36,314 nucleotides of DNA from a bacterium (GTDB lineage: Bacteria; Bacillota_I; Bacilli_A; RF39; UBA660). The DNA is taken from assembly GCA_030525085.1 (NCBI GenBank), contig JAUNFK010000011.1, positions 2,072 through 38,385 of the forward strand, given 5' to 3'. Positions 1-9,385 of this stretch are shown here, piece by piece. The notes below the pieces were generated by a model. It saw only the letters and a program-made list of their open reading frames with translations, was not told where the DNA came from and searched no databases. A program made the position numbers and the translations under genes. Position 1 is the first letter of the stretch. Each line of letters opens with the position of its first letter.

Positions 1-1084
1 CTTTTTTTACATTGATATTTGGTTTAATTATTTCCCGGGAAATAATTTTTTCATTATTTTGCTGTTTAGGTGTGACATTTACTTTACTCAAAATTGTCAC
101 TTTAATTAAAACTAAAGCATCTTTTTTTAAATAACAGTTAGAAATATCAAAGGCCAATTCTTTAATTGTTTTTATGTCGTTAAATACTGATTCTTTATTT
201 TCTAGTATTTTAATTTCTTCATTATAGAGATAATTTAATATTTTAGATATTAACAAGTTTACTTCTAATCCTTGATTTTCAATATCATTAAATATGTTTG
301 TTATATTTTCTATTTGACCATTTTCTGCATTTTTAAATATTTCTTCAATTGTAGAATCACCTATTATTCCAAAACAATTTTGAATTAATTCTGTAGTTAT
401 TGGCTTTGCCTCTTTTGATAATTGATCTAGATAACCTAATGCGTCACGCATTCCACCATCTGCTAGTTCTGCTATATATTCTGCAGCTTGATTATCTATA
501 TTTATATCCTCGTTTTTAGCAATTGATAATAGCCTGTCACAAATTACTTGTTTAGGAATTTTCTTGAAGGTAAATCTTTGGCATCGTGATAGAACTGTAA
601 TTGGAACTTTTTGAATTTCAGTAGTTGCTAAAATAAATATTACATGTTTTGGCGGTTCTTCCAATGTTTTTAAAAATGCATTCCAAGCACTTTGAGAAAG
701 CATGTGTACTTCATCAATTATATATATTTTATATTTTGAGTTTGATGGAAGTATTTTGACATTGTCTCTTAATTCTCTTATTTCTTCTACTCCATTATTT
801 GAGGCTGCATCTATTTCTATTATGTCTGGATTTTCATTAAAATTTAAACAAGATGGACATTCACCACAGGGAATTCCGTCTTTACAATTTTCACAATTTA
901 TAGCCTTTGCAAATAATTTTGCGGTTGAGGTTTTTCCTGTACCTCTTGGGCCATTAAAGCAGTAAGCATGTGCTAATTTATTATTTATTATGGAATCTTT
1001 TAGTATTTCTTTAATTGAATCTTGGCCGTATAGGTCATTAAAACTTTGTGGTCTATATTTACGATAAAGTACTTTGTATGCCAT
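1..1084 (-). CDS. dnaX: DNA polymerase III subunit gamma/tau, N-terminal part (runs off left edge)
   Basis: Clamp-loader ATPase that loads the DnaN sliding clamp during replication. The minus-strand frame stays open from the ATG at 1084 to the window edge, giving about 361 residues; the C-terminal tau region is outside. The N-terminus reads MAYKVLYRKYRPQ, as in the family. Walker A is GPRGTGKTS at about residue 45, followed by a zinc-binding cysteine cluster (INCENC, then CGECPSC), Walker B/DEVH in IIDEVHMLS, sensor-1 ATTE, and the SRC arginine finger in VLSRCQRF. A strong AGGAGG lies 6 nt before the start. The gene follows tadA by 19 nt, probably in one transcript with the SRP RNA upstream. 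The sequence encodes a Noc-site palindrome at 29-44 that uses an Arg CGG codon, a rare-looking codon in such an AT-rich genome. Confidence 0.97.
   Translation of the reverse strand, partial: MAYKVLYRKYRPQSFNDLYGQDSIKEILKDSIINNKLAHAYCFNGPRGTGKTSTAKLFAKAINCENCKDGIPCGECPSCLNFNENPDIIEIDAASNNGVEEIRELRDNVKILPSNSKYKIYIIDEVHMLSQSAWNAFLKTLEEPPKHVIFILATTEIQKVPITVLSRCQRFTFKKIPKQVICDRLLSIAKNEDINIDNQAAEYIAELADGGMRDALGYLDQLSKEAKPITTELIQNCFGIIGDSTIEEIFKNAENGQIENITNIFNDIENQGLEVNLLISKILNYLYNEEIKILENKESVFNDIKTIKELAFDISNCYLKKDALVLIKVTILSKVNVTPKQQNNEKIISREIIKPNINVKK
29..44. promoter_or_regulatory. Noc-binding site (NBS) inside dnaX
   Basis: TATTTCCCGGGAAATA is a perfect 16-bp palindrome and matches the Bacillus Noc-binding consensus exactly. 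It is embedded in the dnaX reading frame. It is the only such site I see in the window. The noc-like gene at 17171-18400 supplies a candidate binding protein. Confidence 0.85.
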
Positions 1085-1103
1085 ATTAAACCTCCTATTA
1101 ATA

Positions 1104-1535
1104 TTATATCATTTTACGCATGTTTTTCCAGAATTTATTGATTATTTCTTGGTATTTTTCTTCGTTTTTTTCTATATTTAAAAGCTTTTCAAAGTTTGTT
1201 TTGTTGTATTGATTTTTTTCTGGTAATTTAGGCAGCAAATAGTAAACATGACTCATTCTACTTTCCTTTATTACAGCCTTGCACATGTCACATGGTTCTA
1301 TTGTAACATATAGCGTACATTTGTTCAATCTCCAACTATTGAGTTTTTTGTTTGCTTTGCTTATTGCTAGTATTTCAGCGTGATTTATAGTTTTTTGTTT
1401 AATATTTCTAGTGTTATAAGCACGGCTTACAATTTTACCATTTTCATCTACAATTATTGCAGATATTGGAACATCATTTTTTTTTAATGCTTTTTTACTT
1501 AGTTTTAATAATTCATTAATAATTCTTTCTTCCAT
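1104..1535 (-). CDS. tadA: tRNA adenosine(34) deaminase TadA
   Basis: Converts A34 to inosine in the anticodon of tRNA-Arg(ACG). The protein is 143 residues with the cytidine/deoxycytidylate deaminase zinc site: H52-A-E54 (NHAEILA) holds the zinc ligand and proton-shuttle Glu, and P81-C82-x-x-C85 (PCDMC) gives the other two ligands. The frame stays open upstream to 1643, but that extension reads through the SRP RNA gene and is not protein. The ATG at 1535 has AAGGA upstream and gives the usual family length. It lies just after the SRP RNA terminator and 19 nt before dnaX. In Bacillus the order is tadA, SRP RNA, dnaX; here the RNA precedes tadA. Confidence 0.95.
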   Translation of the reverse strand: MEERIINELLKLSKKALKKNDVPISAIIVDENGKIVSRAYNTRNIKQKTINHAEILAISKANKKLNSWRLNKCTLYVTIEPCDMCKAVIKESRMSHVYYLLPKLPEKNQYNKTNFEKLLNIEKNEEKYQEIINKFWKNMRKMI

Positions 1536-1547
1536 AATTTTTTCCTT

Positions 1548-1626
1548 AAAAAAAGTGCACATACTTAGAGGCAAATGTGGCTGCTTTCTTCCGAATCTGA
1601 CCAGGTTATTGCATAAATATTGCACG
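1548..1626 (-). ncRNA. ffs: Small bacterial signal recognition particle RNA (4.5S type)
   Basis: The minus strand holds the SRP domain IV signature: GGTCAGATTCGGAAGAAAGCAGCC, in two parts GGTCAG and CGGAAG-AAGCAGCC. It is flanked by complementary arms ending in GTGCA at the 5' end (1621-1625) and TGCAC at the 3' end (1555-1560), then a T7 run at 1548-1554. The size of about 72-78 nt is the short form without an Alu domain. It binds Ffh to target membrane proteins such as those inserted by YidC. A good promoter lies immediately upstream. Confidence 0.92.
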
Positions 1627-1631
1627 TATAC

Positions 1632-1660
1632 ATCGTAACACAACTTTATTATTGATTCAA
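1632..1660 (-). promoter_or_regulatory. SigA-type promoter of the SRP RNA
   Basis: Read on the minus strand: TTGAAT (-35, 1655-1660), a 17-bp spacer, TACGAT (-10, 1632-1637). The predicted start falls 6-8 nt downstream, right at the 5' arm of the SRP RNA. It probably also drives tadA and dnaX by read-through. Confidence 0.7.
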
Positions 1661-1682
1661 GATTTGTTGTTAATTATATATA

Positions 1683-1698
1683 TGTTTCACGTGAAACA
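1683..1698. promoter_or_regulatory. parS site 1
   Basis: TGTTTCACGTGAAACA, an exact match to the 16-bp ParB/Spo0J parS palindrome. Confidence 0.93.
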
Positions 1699-1829
1699 TT
1701 GTTGATAACTTTGAATTAATTAACAATTGTATAATTACTGATTATGATATTTTCTTTTAATAGTGTGCATATTATTATATTTTATTTTACTTGATTTTAT
1801 AATTAATAAATTTATATGCTTCGATTATA

Positions 1830-1845
1830 TGTTTCACGTGAAACT
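1830..1845. promoter_or_regulatory. parS site 2 (one mismatch)
   Basis: TGTTTCACGTGAAACT, with the last base T instead of A. The inner 14-bp palindrome is intact, so ParB binding is expected. Confidence 0.85.
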
Positions 1846-1938
1846 TATGTTGATAAATCCTAATGTAATTAATCTGATTACTTTATAATTATTTTGTTAT
1901 TAACTTTTATTTGATTTAAATCAAATTCTATAGTTTAA

Positions 1939-1954
1939 TGTTTCACGTGAAACA
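1939..1954. promoter_or_regulatory. parS site 3
   Basis: TGTTTCACGTGAAACA, exact. It is followed 4 nt later by a DnaA-box-like TGTGGAAAA. Confidence 0.93.
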
Positions 1955-1988
1955 TTACTGTGGAAAACTATCAACTCTTTACTTTTTA

Positions 1989-2004
1989 TGTTTCACGTGA
2001 AACA
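1989..2004. promoter_or_regulatory. parS site 4
   Basis: TGTTTCACGTGAAACA, exact. It directly abuts the T-run of the gyrA terminator, so a ParB complex here would sit where gyrA transcripts end. Confidence 0.93.
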
Positions 2005-2031
2005 TAAAAAACGAATAGCTAAACTATTCGT
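2005..2031 (-). terminator. gyrA intrinsic terminator overlapping the stop codon
   Basis: ACGAATAG and CTATTCGT (2011-2018 and 2024-2031) form an 8-bp stem with a 5-nt loop, followed on the minus strand by T6. The gyrA stop (2024-2026) is inside the stem. A-runs and T-runs on both sides would let it act on both strands. Confidence 0.8.
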
Positions 2032-4480
2032 TTTTTTCAGTAATCTCTTCTGATTCTGCTTCTTTTTCTTTTTGAACTAAACTCACAGAAGATACTTTTT
2101 GACCTTGCTTTAAGTTAATTAATCTAGTACCTTGGGTAACTCTACCCAATTGAGATACTTGTTCTAATGGTAATCTTATAATAATTCCTTGATTTGTAAT
2201 AATCATAATATCGGAATCATCAATTACCTTTCTAATACTTGCAATATTTCCATTTTTTTCCGTTATATTTAAAGCTTTTACGCCTTTACTGCCTCGTTTA
2301 GTCTTTCTGTATTCAGAAATTAGTGTTTTTTTACCATATCCATTTTCAGTTACGATAACTATATTATCATCGTCTGTTACATTTTCTATGCTTACACACT
2401 CTGCATCTCCTAGGTTAATACCCTTGACTCCTGAAGCAGTTCTTCCCATAACTCTAATTTCGTTTTCATCAAAGACATTCATTCTTCCTTCTGAAGAAGC
2501 TAATAAGATATTTGATTCACCATTTGTTTTTTTCACACCTATTAGTTCATCATTTTCTTTAAGTTTTATACAAATTTTTCCAGTTGCTCTAATGTTTTCG
2601 AATTCTTCTAGGTTTGTACGCTTTATTAATCCCTGTTTTGTAGCTAAAATTAAATATTTTTCTTGATTTTCCACATTTAATTTAATAATACTACTTATTT
2701 TTTCATCTTTTTCCACAGGTAATACGTTAACTATTGGTAATCCTTTAGATTGTCTACTAAATTCTGGTATTTCATATCCTTTTAATCTATATACCTTTCC
2801 TTTATTAGTAAATATCATTATATAGTCATGAGTAGATAAATTTAATAAGTACTCCACAAAATCTTCGTCGTTTGTTGACATTCCCTTTACACCTACGCCA
2901 CCGCGGTTTTGAATTTTATATGTATCGGATGTACATCTCTTAATATAACCATTTTTTGTTACTGTTACGATGATATTTTCTTCAGGAATTAATGATTCAT
3001 CTTCAATATAATCGATAGCAGTCATATCAATAGATGTTTTTCTTTCATCACCATATTTATTCTTTATTTCAGTTAATTCATCTTTAATAATTTGTAGTAC
3101 TTTTGCTTCGCTTTCTAGAATTGATTTTAATTCAGCAATTAATTTATGTAATTCATTAAGATCTGCTTCGATTTTGTCTCTTTCTAAGCCTGTTAATCTA
3201 CGTAATTTCATTTCTAGAATAGCTTCTGACTGAATTAATGTTAATCCAAAGCGTTTCATTAATGCTTCTTTTGCTACATCATCGCTTTTTGATTCTTTAA
3301 TAGTCTTTATTACTGCATCGATGTTATCTAATGCAATCTTTAAGCCTTCTAAAATATGTACTTGTTTTTCTGCTTTATCTAGGTCAAATTTAGTTCTTCT
3401 TACGATGATTTCTTTTTGATAATTAATATATTTTTCAATTATTTCTTTTAATCCAAGTGTTTTTGGCACACCGTTATCCAACATTAAGAAGCTTATTCCA
3501 TAATTTGTTTGAAATTGTGTATGCTTAAATAGCTTATTTAGAACAACTTGAGCATTAGCATCTTTTTTTAGAGTTATTGTTATTTTAATTCCTTCTTTTA
3601 AGTCTGTATGATAGTCTGCAATACCTTCTATTGTCTTATTATGGACTAATTCAGCAACTTTATTTTTAAGTTCTGATGTATTAACTCCATATGGAACTTC
3701 ATCAACAATAATATAGTGTTTACCATTTTTTTCTTCTATTTGAGCTTTACTTCTGATAGTAATAGTACCTTTTCCTGTTTCATATGCTTGTTTAATACCA
3801 CTATTACCTAGTATTATGCCTCCTGTTGGAAAATCTGGGCCTTTAATGTGATTCATTAGACCTAAAACGTCGATATCTGGGTTATCTATATATGCGATGC
3901 ATCCATCTATTACTTCACCTAAGTTATGTGGAGGAATATTTGTTGCCATACCTACAGCTATACCCATTGTTCCATTTACTAAGATGTTTGGAAATCTTGA
4001 TGGTAAAACAGATGGTTCTTTTTCACTTTCATCGAAGTTTGGTGTGAAATTAACTGTATCTTTTTTGATATCTCTTAATAATTCTAGAGATATTTTTGAT
4101 AATCTTGATTCGGTATAACGCATTGCTGCAGCGCCGTATCCTTCGATATTACCAAAGTTTCCGTGGCCATCTACTAACATGTATCTGTAGCTGAAATCTT
4201 GGGCCATTCTTACCATCGCTTCATAAATACTTGAATCTCCATGTGGATGGTATTTTCCCATTACATCTCCAACGATTCTTGCACTCTTCTTATGCGGTTT
4301 ATCTGGAGTGTAACCTGATTCATACATTGAGTAAAGAATTCTTCTATGAACTGGCTTTAAACCATCTCTTAAGTCTGGAAGCGCACGTGATACTATGACG
4401 CTCATTGAGTATTCTAAGAAGGATGTTTTTACTTCATTTACTATGTTATTTTCTTCTAATCTGTCTCTACTATGATCCAT
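2024..4480 (-). CDS. gyrA: DNA gyrase subunit A
   Basis: Breakage-reunion subunit of gyrase, which introduces negative supercoils with GyrB. The protein is 818 residues. The active-site tyrosine is Y122 in AAMRYTESR. The quinolone-determining segment reads [16 protein letters not shown], with the susceptible-type S83 and E87. The C-terminal beta-pinwheel is present, ending in an acidic tail ([12 protein letters not shown]). The GyrA-box, normally QRRGGRG-like, is QNRGGVG here, with a second related RGSKG segment further on. AGGAGG precedes the ATG. The gene starts 10 nt after gyrB ends, so the two are an operon. The neighbourhood argues for gyrase rather than topoisomerase IV, although the weak GyrA-box leaves a little doubt about supercoiling strength. 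Confidence 0.97.
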   Translation of the reverse strand: MDHSRDRLEENNIVNEVKTSFLEYSMSVIVSRALPDLRDGLKPVHRRILYSMYESGYTPDKPHKKSARIVGDVMGKYHPHGDSSIYEAMVRMAQDFSYRYMLVDGHGNFGNIEGYGAAAMRYTESRLSKISLELLRDIKKDTVNFTPNFDESEKEPSVLPSRFPNILVNGTMGIAVGMATNIPPHNLGEVIDGCIAYIDNPDIDVLGLMNHIKGPDFPTGGIILGNSGIKQAYETGKGTITIRSKAQIEEKNGKHYIIVDEVPYGVNTSELKNKVAELVHNKTIEGIADYHTDLKEGIKITITLKKDANAQVVLNKLFKHTQFQTNYGISFLMLDNGVPKTLGLKEIIEKYINYQKEIIVRRTKFDLDKAEKQVHILEGLKIALDNIDAVIKTIKESKSDDVAKEALMKRFGLTLIQSEAILEMKLRRLTGLERDKIEADLNELHKLIAELKSILESEAKVLQIIKDELTEIKNKYGDERKTSIDMTAIDYIEDESLIPEENIIVTVTKNGYIKRCTSDTYKIQNRGGVGVKGMSTNDEDFVEYLLNLSTHDYIMIFTNKGKVYRLKGYEIPEFSRQSKGLPIVNVLPVEKDEKISSIIKLNVENQEKYLILATKQGLIKRTNLEEFENIRATGKICIKLKENDELIGVKKTNGESNILLASSEGRMNVFDENEIRVMGRTASGVKGINLGDAECVSIENVTDDDNIVIVTENGYGKKTLISEYRKTKRGSKGVKALNITEKNGNIASIRKVIDDSDIMIITNQGIIIRLPLEQVSQLGRVTQGTRLINLKQGQKVSSVSLVQKEKEAESEEITEKNE

Positions 4481-4490
4481 TTTTTACCTC

Positions 4491-7497
<3,007 letters not shown>

Positions 7498-7564
7498 TTT
7501 TAACCCTCTTTTAGAACAAATTTTTAACAAAATAGGTTTATGCGTACTCCTATATACAGTTAAT

Positions 7565-7584
7565 ATTATACCATAATTTTATGG
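7565..7584 (-). promoter_or_regulatory. recF extended -10 promoter with a flanking palindrome
   Basis: Minus strand TGGTATAAT (7565-7573) is an extended -10. It overlaps the perfect palindrome CCATAATTTTATGG (7571-7584). No good -35 is visible (TTTTAT at the right distance). The leader of about 65 nt contains ATAGG/CCTAT arms. The palindrome could be an operator, but that is inference. Confidence 0.5.
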
Positions 7585-7593
7585 CTTATAAAA

Positions 7594-7621
7594 TAAAAAA
7601 AGGCTTTATTTGCCTCTTTTT
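7594..7621 (-). terminator. comK intrinsic terminator around the stop codon
   Basis: On the minus strand AAAAAGAGGC, loop AAATAAA, GCC and T7. The comK TAA (7606-7608) lies in the loop. The stem pairs GGC/GCC extended by A-T pairs. Confidence 0.75.
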
Positions 7622-8049
7622 TTAAACTTTTTTTCAAGTATTAATGATTTGCTTAATTGATTATTCATTATATTGTATGAGATATCAAATTCTAGGGTTT
7701 CTTTATTGTAGAATTCAACTAAACAGCGATCGTTTTTCTTATAAATATTACTAATATTACCTGCATTAATCCAAGAGCATTCTTTTAATCTTGGTGAACA
7801 TGTTGGAAAAAAAATGATACTTTCTTCTTCTTTGACTATGATAGGTGCTTTATATGAAATTCCTGTTAATGATTCAGTGCCTTTTGCTCTTCCTTCAATT
7901 GTACTTCCATTATAACGACAACTTTCATCCATTAGTTTATTTACTCTTTGATTAACTATATAATATTTATGTTTTTCAAAAACTAAAGTTTTATTTTTTC
8001 CATATGGCATTAGTGCAAGTGTATTTTTATTTATATTGTAATCTTTCAT
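7606..8049 (-). CDS. comK: ComK-family competence transcription factor, short form
   Basis: DNA-binding activator of the DNA-uptake (competence) regulon. Family features read in order: MDESCRYNGSTIEGRAKGT, then GISYKAPIIV, FFPTCSP, CSWINAG and a late DISYN. These parallel Bacillus ComK (DRSCRFFGSSYAGRKAGT, ISHKPPIMV, FPTLSS, CGWISH, ISYN). The protein is 147 residues against about 192 in B. subtilis. It ends right after KKFKKRGK, so the C-terminal region that carries the MecA-recognition motif FMLYPK is absent. The ATG at 8049 is preferred over the in-frame GTG at 8058 because the strong AAGGGGGT would be too close to the GTG. Three Spo0A boxes precede the promoter. It sits between dnaN and recF, where many Bacillota carry a small S4-domain gene. 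Family membership is well supported; the competence role is inferred. Confidence 0.85.
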   Translation of the reverse strand: MKDYNINKNTLALMPYGKNKTLVFEKHKYYIVNQRVNKLMDESCRYNGSTIEGRAKGTESLTGISYKAPIIVKEEESIIFFPTCSPRLKECSWINAGNISNIYKKNDRCLVEFYNKETLEFDISYNIMNNQLSKSLILEKKFKKRGK

Positions 8050-8070
8050 GTACTTCACCCCCTTGCTTTT

Positions 8071-8079
8071 GTTATAGCA
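8071..8079 (-). promoter_or_regulatory. comK extended -10 element
   Basis: Minus strand TGCTATAAC. No SigA -35 is seen 17 bp upstream; instead the Spo0A boxes cover the -35 zone, as in Spo0A-activated promoters. Confidence 0.55.
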
Positions 8080-8088
8080 TAGTTGGTT

Positions 8089-8115
8089 TGTCGAAATTTG
8101 TCGAAAAATGTCGAA
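8089..8115 (-). promoter_or_regulatory. Three tandem Spo0A boxes upstream of comK
   Basis: TGTCGAA occurs on the plus strand at 8089-8095, 8099-8105 and 8109-8115 (TTCGACA in the comK direction). The copies are exact and 10 bp apart, one helical turn. TGTCGAA is the consensus Spo0A box. The promoter-proximal copies overlap the comK -35 region. In B. subtilis Spo0A also controls comK through such sites. Confidence 0.75.
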
Positions 8116-8133
8116 TTATGCACAAAAAAATAA

Positions 8134-8158
8134 AAAAGTGAGATTTTTTCTCACTTTT
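8134..8158 (-). terminator. dnaN intrinsic terminator overlapping the stop codon
   Basis: A 10-bp stem AAAAGTGAGA/TCTCACTTTT with a 5-nt loop, then a T-rich run on the minus strand. The dnaN TAA (8157-8159) lies at the base of the stem, so transcription of comK is separate from dnaN. Confidence 0.85.
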
Positions 8159-9272
8159 AGTATGTCTTGATTGGTAGTATTAACTGGATTAATGACTCAT
8201 CTTTTACTGATTTAAGTACGATTGGTTTAGAATCTGAGTTTAAGAAAATTAGTAATTCTTCTTCTTCAAATGTTTTTAATGCTTCTAGCATGTATTTTGA
8301 ACTAAATGATATTGCGATATCTTCTGATGTATTTTTATCTACTTCAATACTTTCTTCTGATTTACCAATTTCACTTGCATAAGATGAAACTATTAATTCA
8401 TTATTTCTTGTTTCCATTTTAACTATATTTTTTTCTTTACTTTGTGTAAGGAGTGCTGCTCTATCAATTGCACTAAAGTATTTATCTAATGAAGTTGTAA
8501 GAATAATACTAAATTCGTTAGGAATTAAATTTGAAGTATTTGGATAAGTACCATTTAATAAGCTTGATTGAAATAAGTAGTTGTTATATTTAAATAAAAT
8601 TTTGTTACTAAAGCAGTGGATTTCCACATTTTCATCACTTGTTAGTAATTTATCAAATTCATTAATATTTTTACCTGGTATTACAATATTAAATGAATCA
8701 TATTCTTTATCTAAAACAATAGTCTTTTTTGCTAAACGATATGAATCAGTTGCAATACATTCTAGTACGTTTCCTGTTATTTTAAAATTAAGTCCTGTAA
8801 GTAAAGGTCTAGATTCTTGAGTTGATATTGCAAATATTGTTTGAGAAATGATTTTCTTTAATACTTCACTTTGAATTATAATTGGATTTTTAGTTTCTTC
8901 TAAATTAATTTGTGGATAATCTTCAATATTTAAACAATTTAAATTATACATAGTATTTTCTGTACTAATAATAACTTTTAAATCCTCTAAAACTTCTATG
9001 TTGATATCAGTGTTAGGCATTTTTCTTATAATGTCTAATAAGTATTTACTTTGAATTACTGTTTTTCCTGTTTCTGTAATGCTTTTAATATTTTCTTTTG
9101 GAATAAAGTTTTTAATAACTAAGTCACTATCACTTGCTGTTAAGTATAGTCCTTCATCTGTTAGTTCAAATAAAACTCCATTTAATATAGGTATAATGTT
9201 TCTTGGTGAGATAGCTCTCATTACATTACTTAAACTTTCTAAAATAATATTTTTTTCAATCAATAATTTCAT
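8157..9272 (-). CDS. dnaN: DNA polymerase III beta subunit (sliding clamp)
   Basis: Ring-shaped processivity clamp for the replicative polymerase; it also recruits repair and initiation-control factors. The 371-residue protein has the three-domain clamp length. It starts MKLLIEKNIILESLSNVMRAI, contains the conserved ATDSYRLA motif in the second domain, and ends LPIKTY, the hydrophobic C-terminal edge that forms the client-binding pocket in this family. AGAAGGAAT precedes the ATG. It lies 113 nt downstream of dnaA in the usual dnaA-dnaN order, and the spacer holds DnaA-box-like sites. A strong terminator directly at its stop separates it from comK. Confidence 0.97.
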   Translation of the reverse strand: MKLLIEKNIILESLSNVMRAISPRNIIPILNGVLFELTDEGLYLTASDSDLVIKNFIPKENIKSITETGKTVIQSKYLLDIIRKMPNTDINIEVLEDLKVIISTENTMYNLNCLNIEDYPQINLEETKNPIIIQSEVLKKIISQTIFAISTQESRPLLTGLNFKITGNVLECIATDSYRLAKKTIVLDKEYDSFNIVIPGKNINEFDKLLTSDENVEIHCFSNKILFKYNNYLFQSSLLNGTYPNTSNLIPNEFSIILTTSLDKYFSAIDRAALLTQSKEKNIVKMETRNNELIVSSYASEIGKSEESIEVDKNTSEDIAISFSSKYMLEALKTFEEEELLIFLNSDSKPIVLKSVKDESLIQLILPIKTY

Positions 9273-9385
9273 TTTTATTCCTTCTTTCTTTTTTTTATTA
9301 TTATTGCTGTTGAAAGTGTTGATAAGTCATTTTTTCTCCACAATTATGGGAAAAATTTGATGTGTATCATTTGTGCAAAACTTTT
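9273..9385. other. dnaA-dnaN spacer, candidate unwinding part of oriC
   Basis: TGTTGATAA (9317-9325) and TTCTCCACA (9334-9342) are each one mismatch from a DnaA box. Beside the first, the minus strand carries TAA repeats (9295-9305, plus-strand TTATTATTATT). That fits the trinucleotide DnaA-trio arrangement near the B. subtilis unwinding site. The DnaA-trio call is tentative. Confidence 0.5.

Larger units (their letters stand above)
1661..2010. other. AT-rich gyrA-ffs spacer with a parS cluster and DnaA-box-like sites
   Basis: No gene is visible here. The spacer holds four parS palindromes. It also has TGTTGATAA at 1700-1708 and 1848-1856 and TGTGGAAAA at 1959-1967, each one mismatch from a DnaA box (TGTGGATAA). 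The first two DnaA-like sites follow parS sites 1 and 2 within 4 nt. It sits about 9 kb from dnaA. It looks like an origin-proximal centromere; whether DnaA binds is inference. Confidence 0.75.

Noticed and set aside
1536-1643. N-terminal extension of the tadA frame
   Set aside because: It reads through the SRP RNA gene and has no ribosome site; the family length fits the ATG at 1535.
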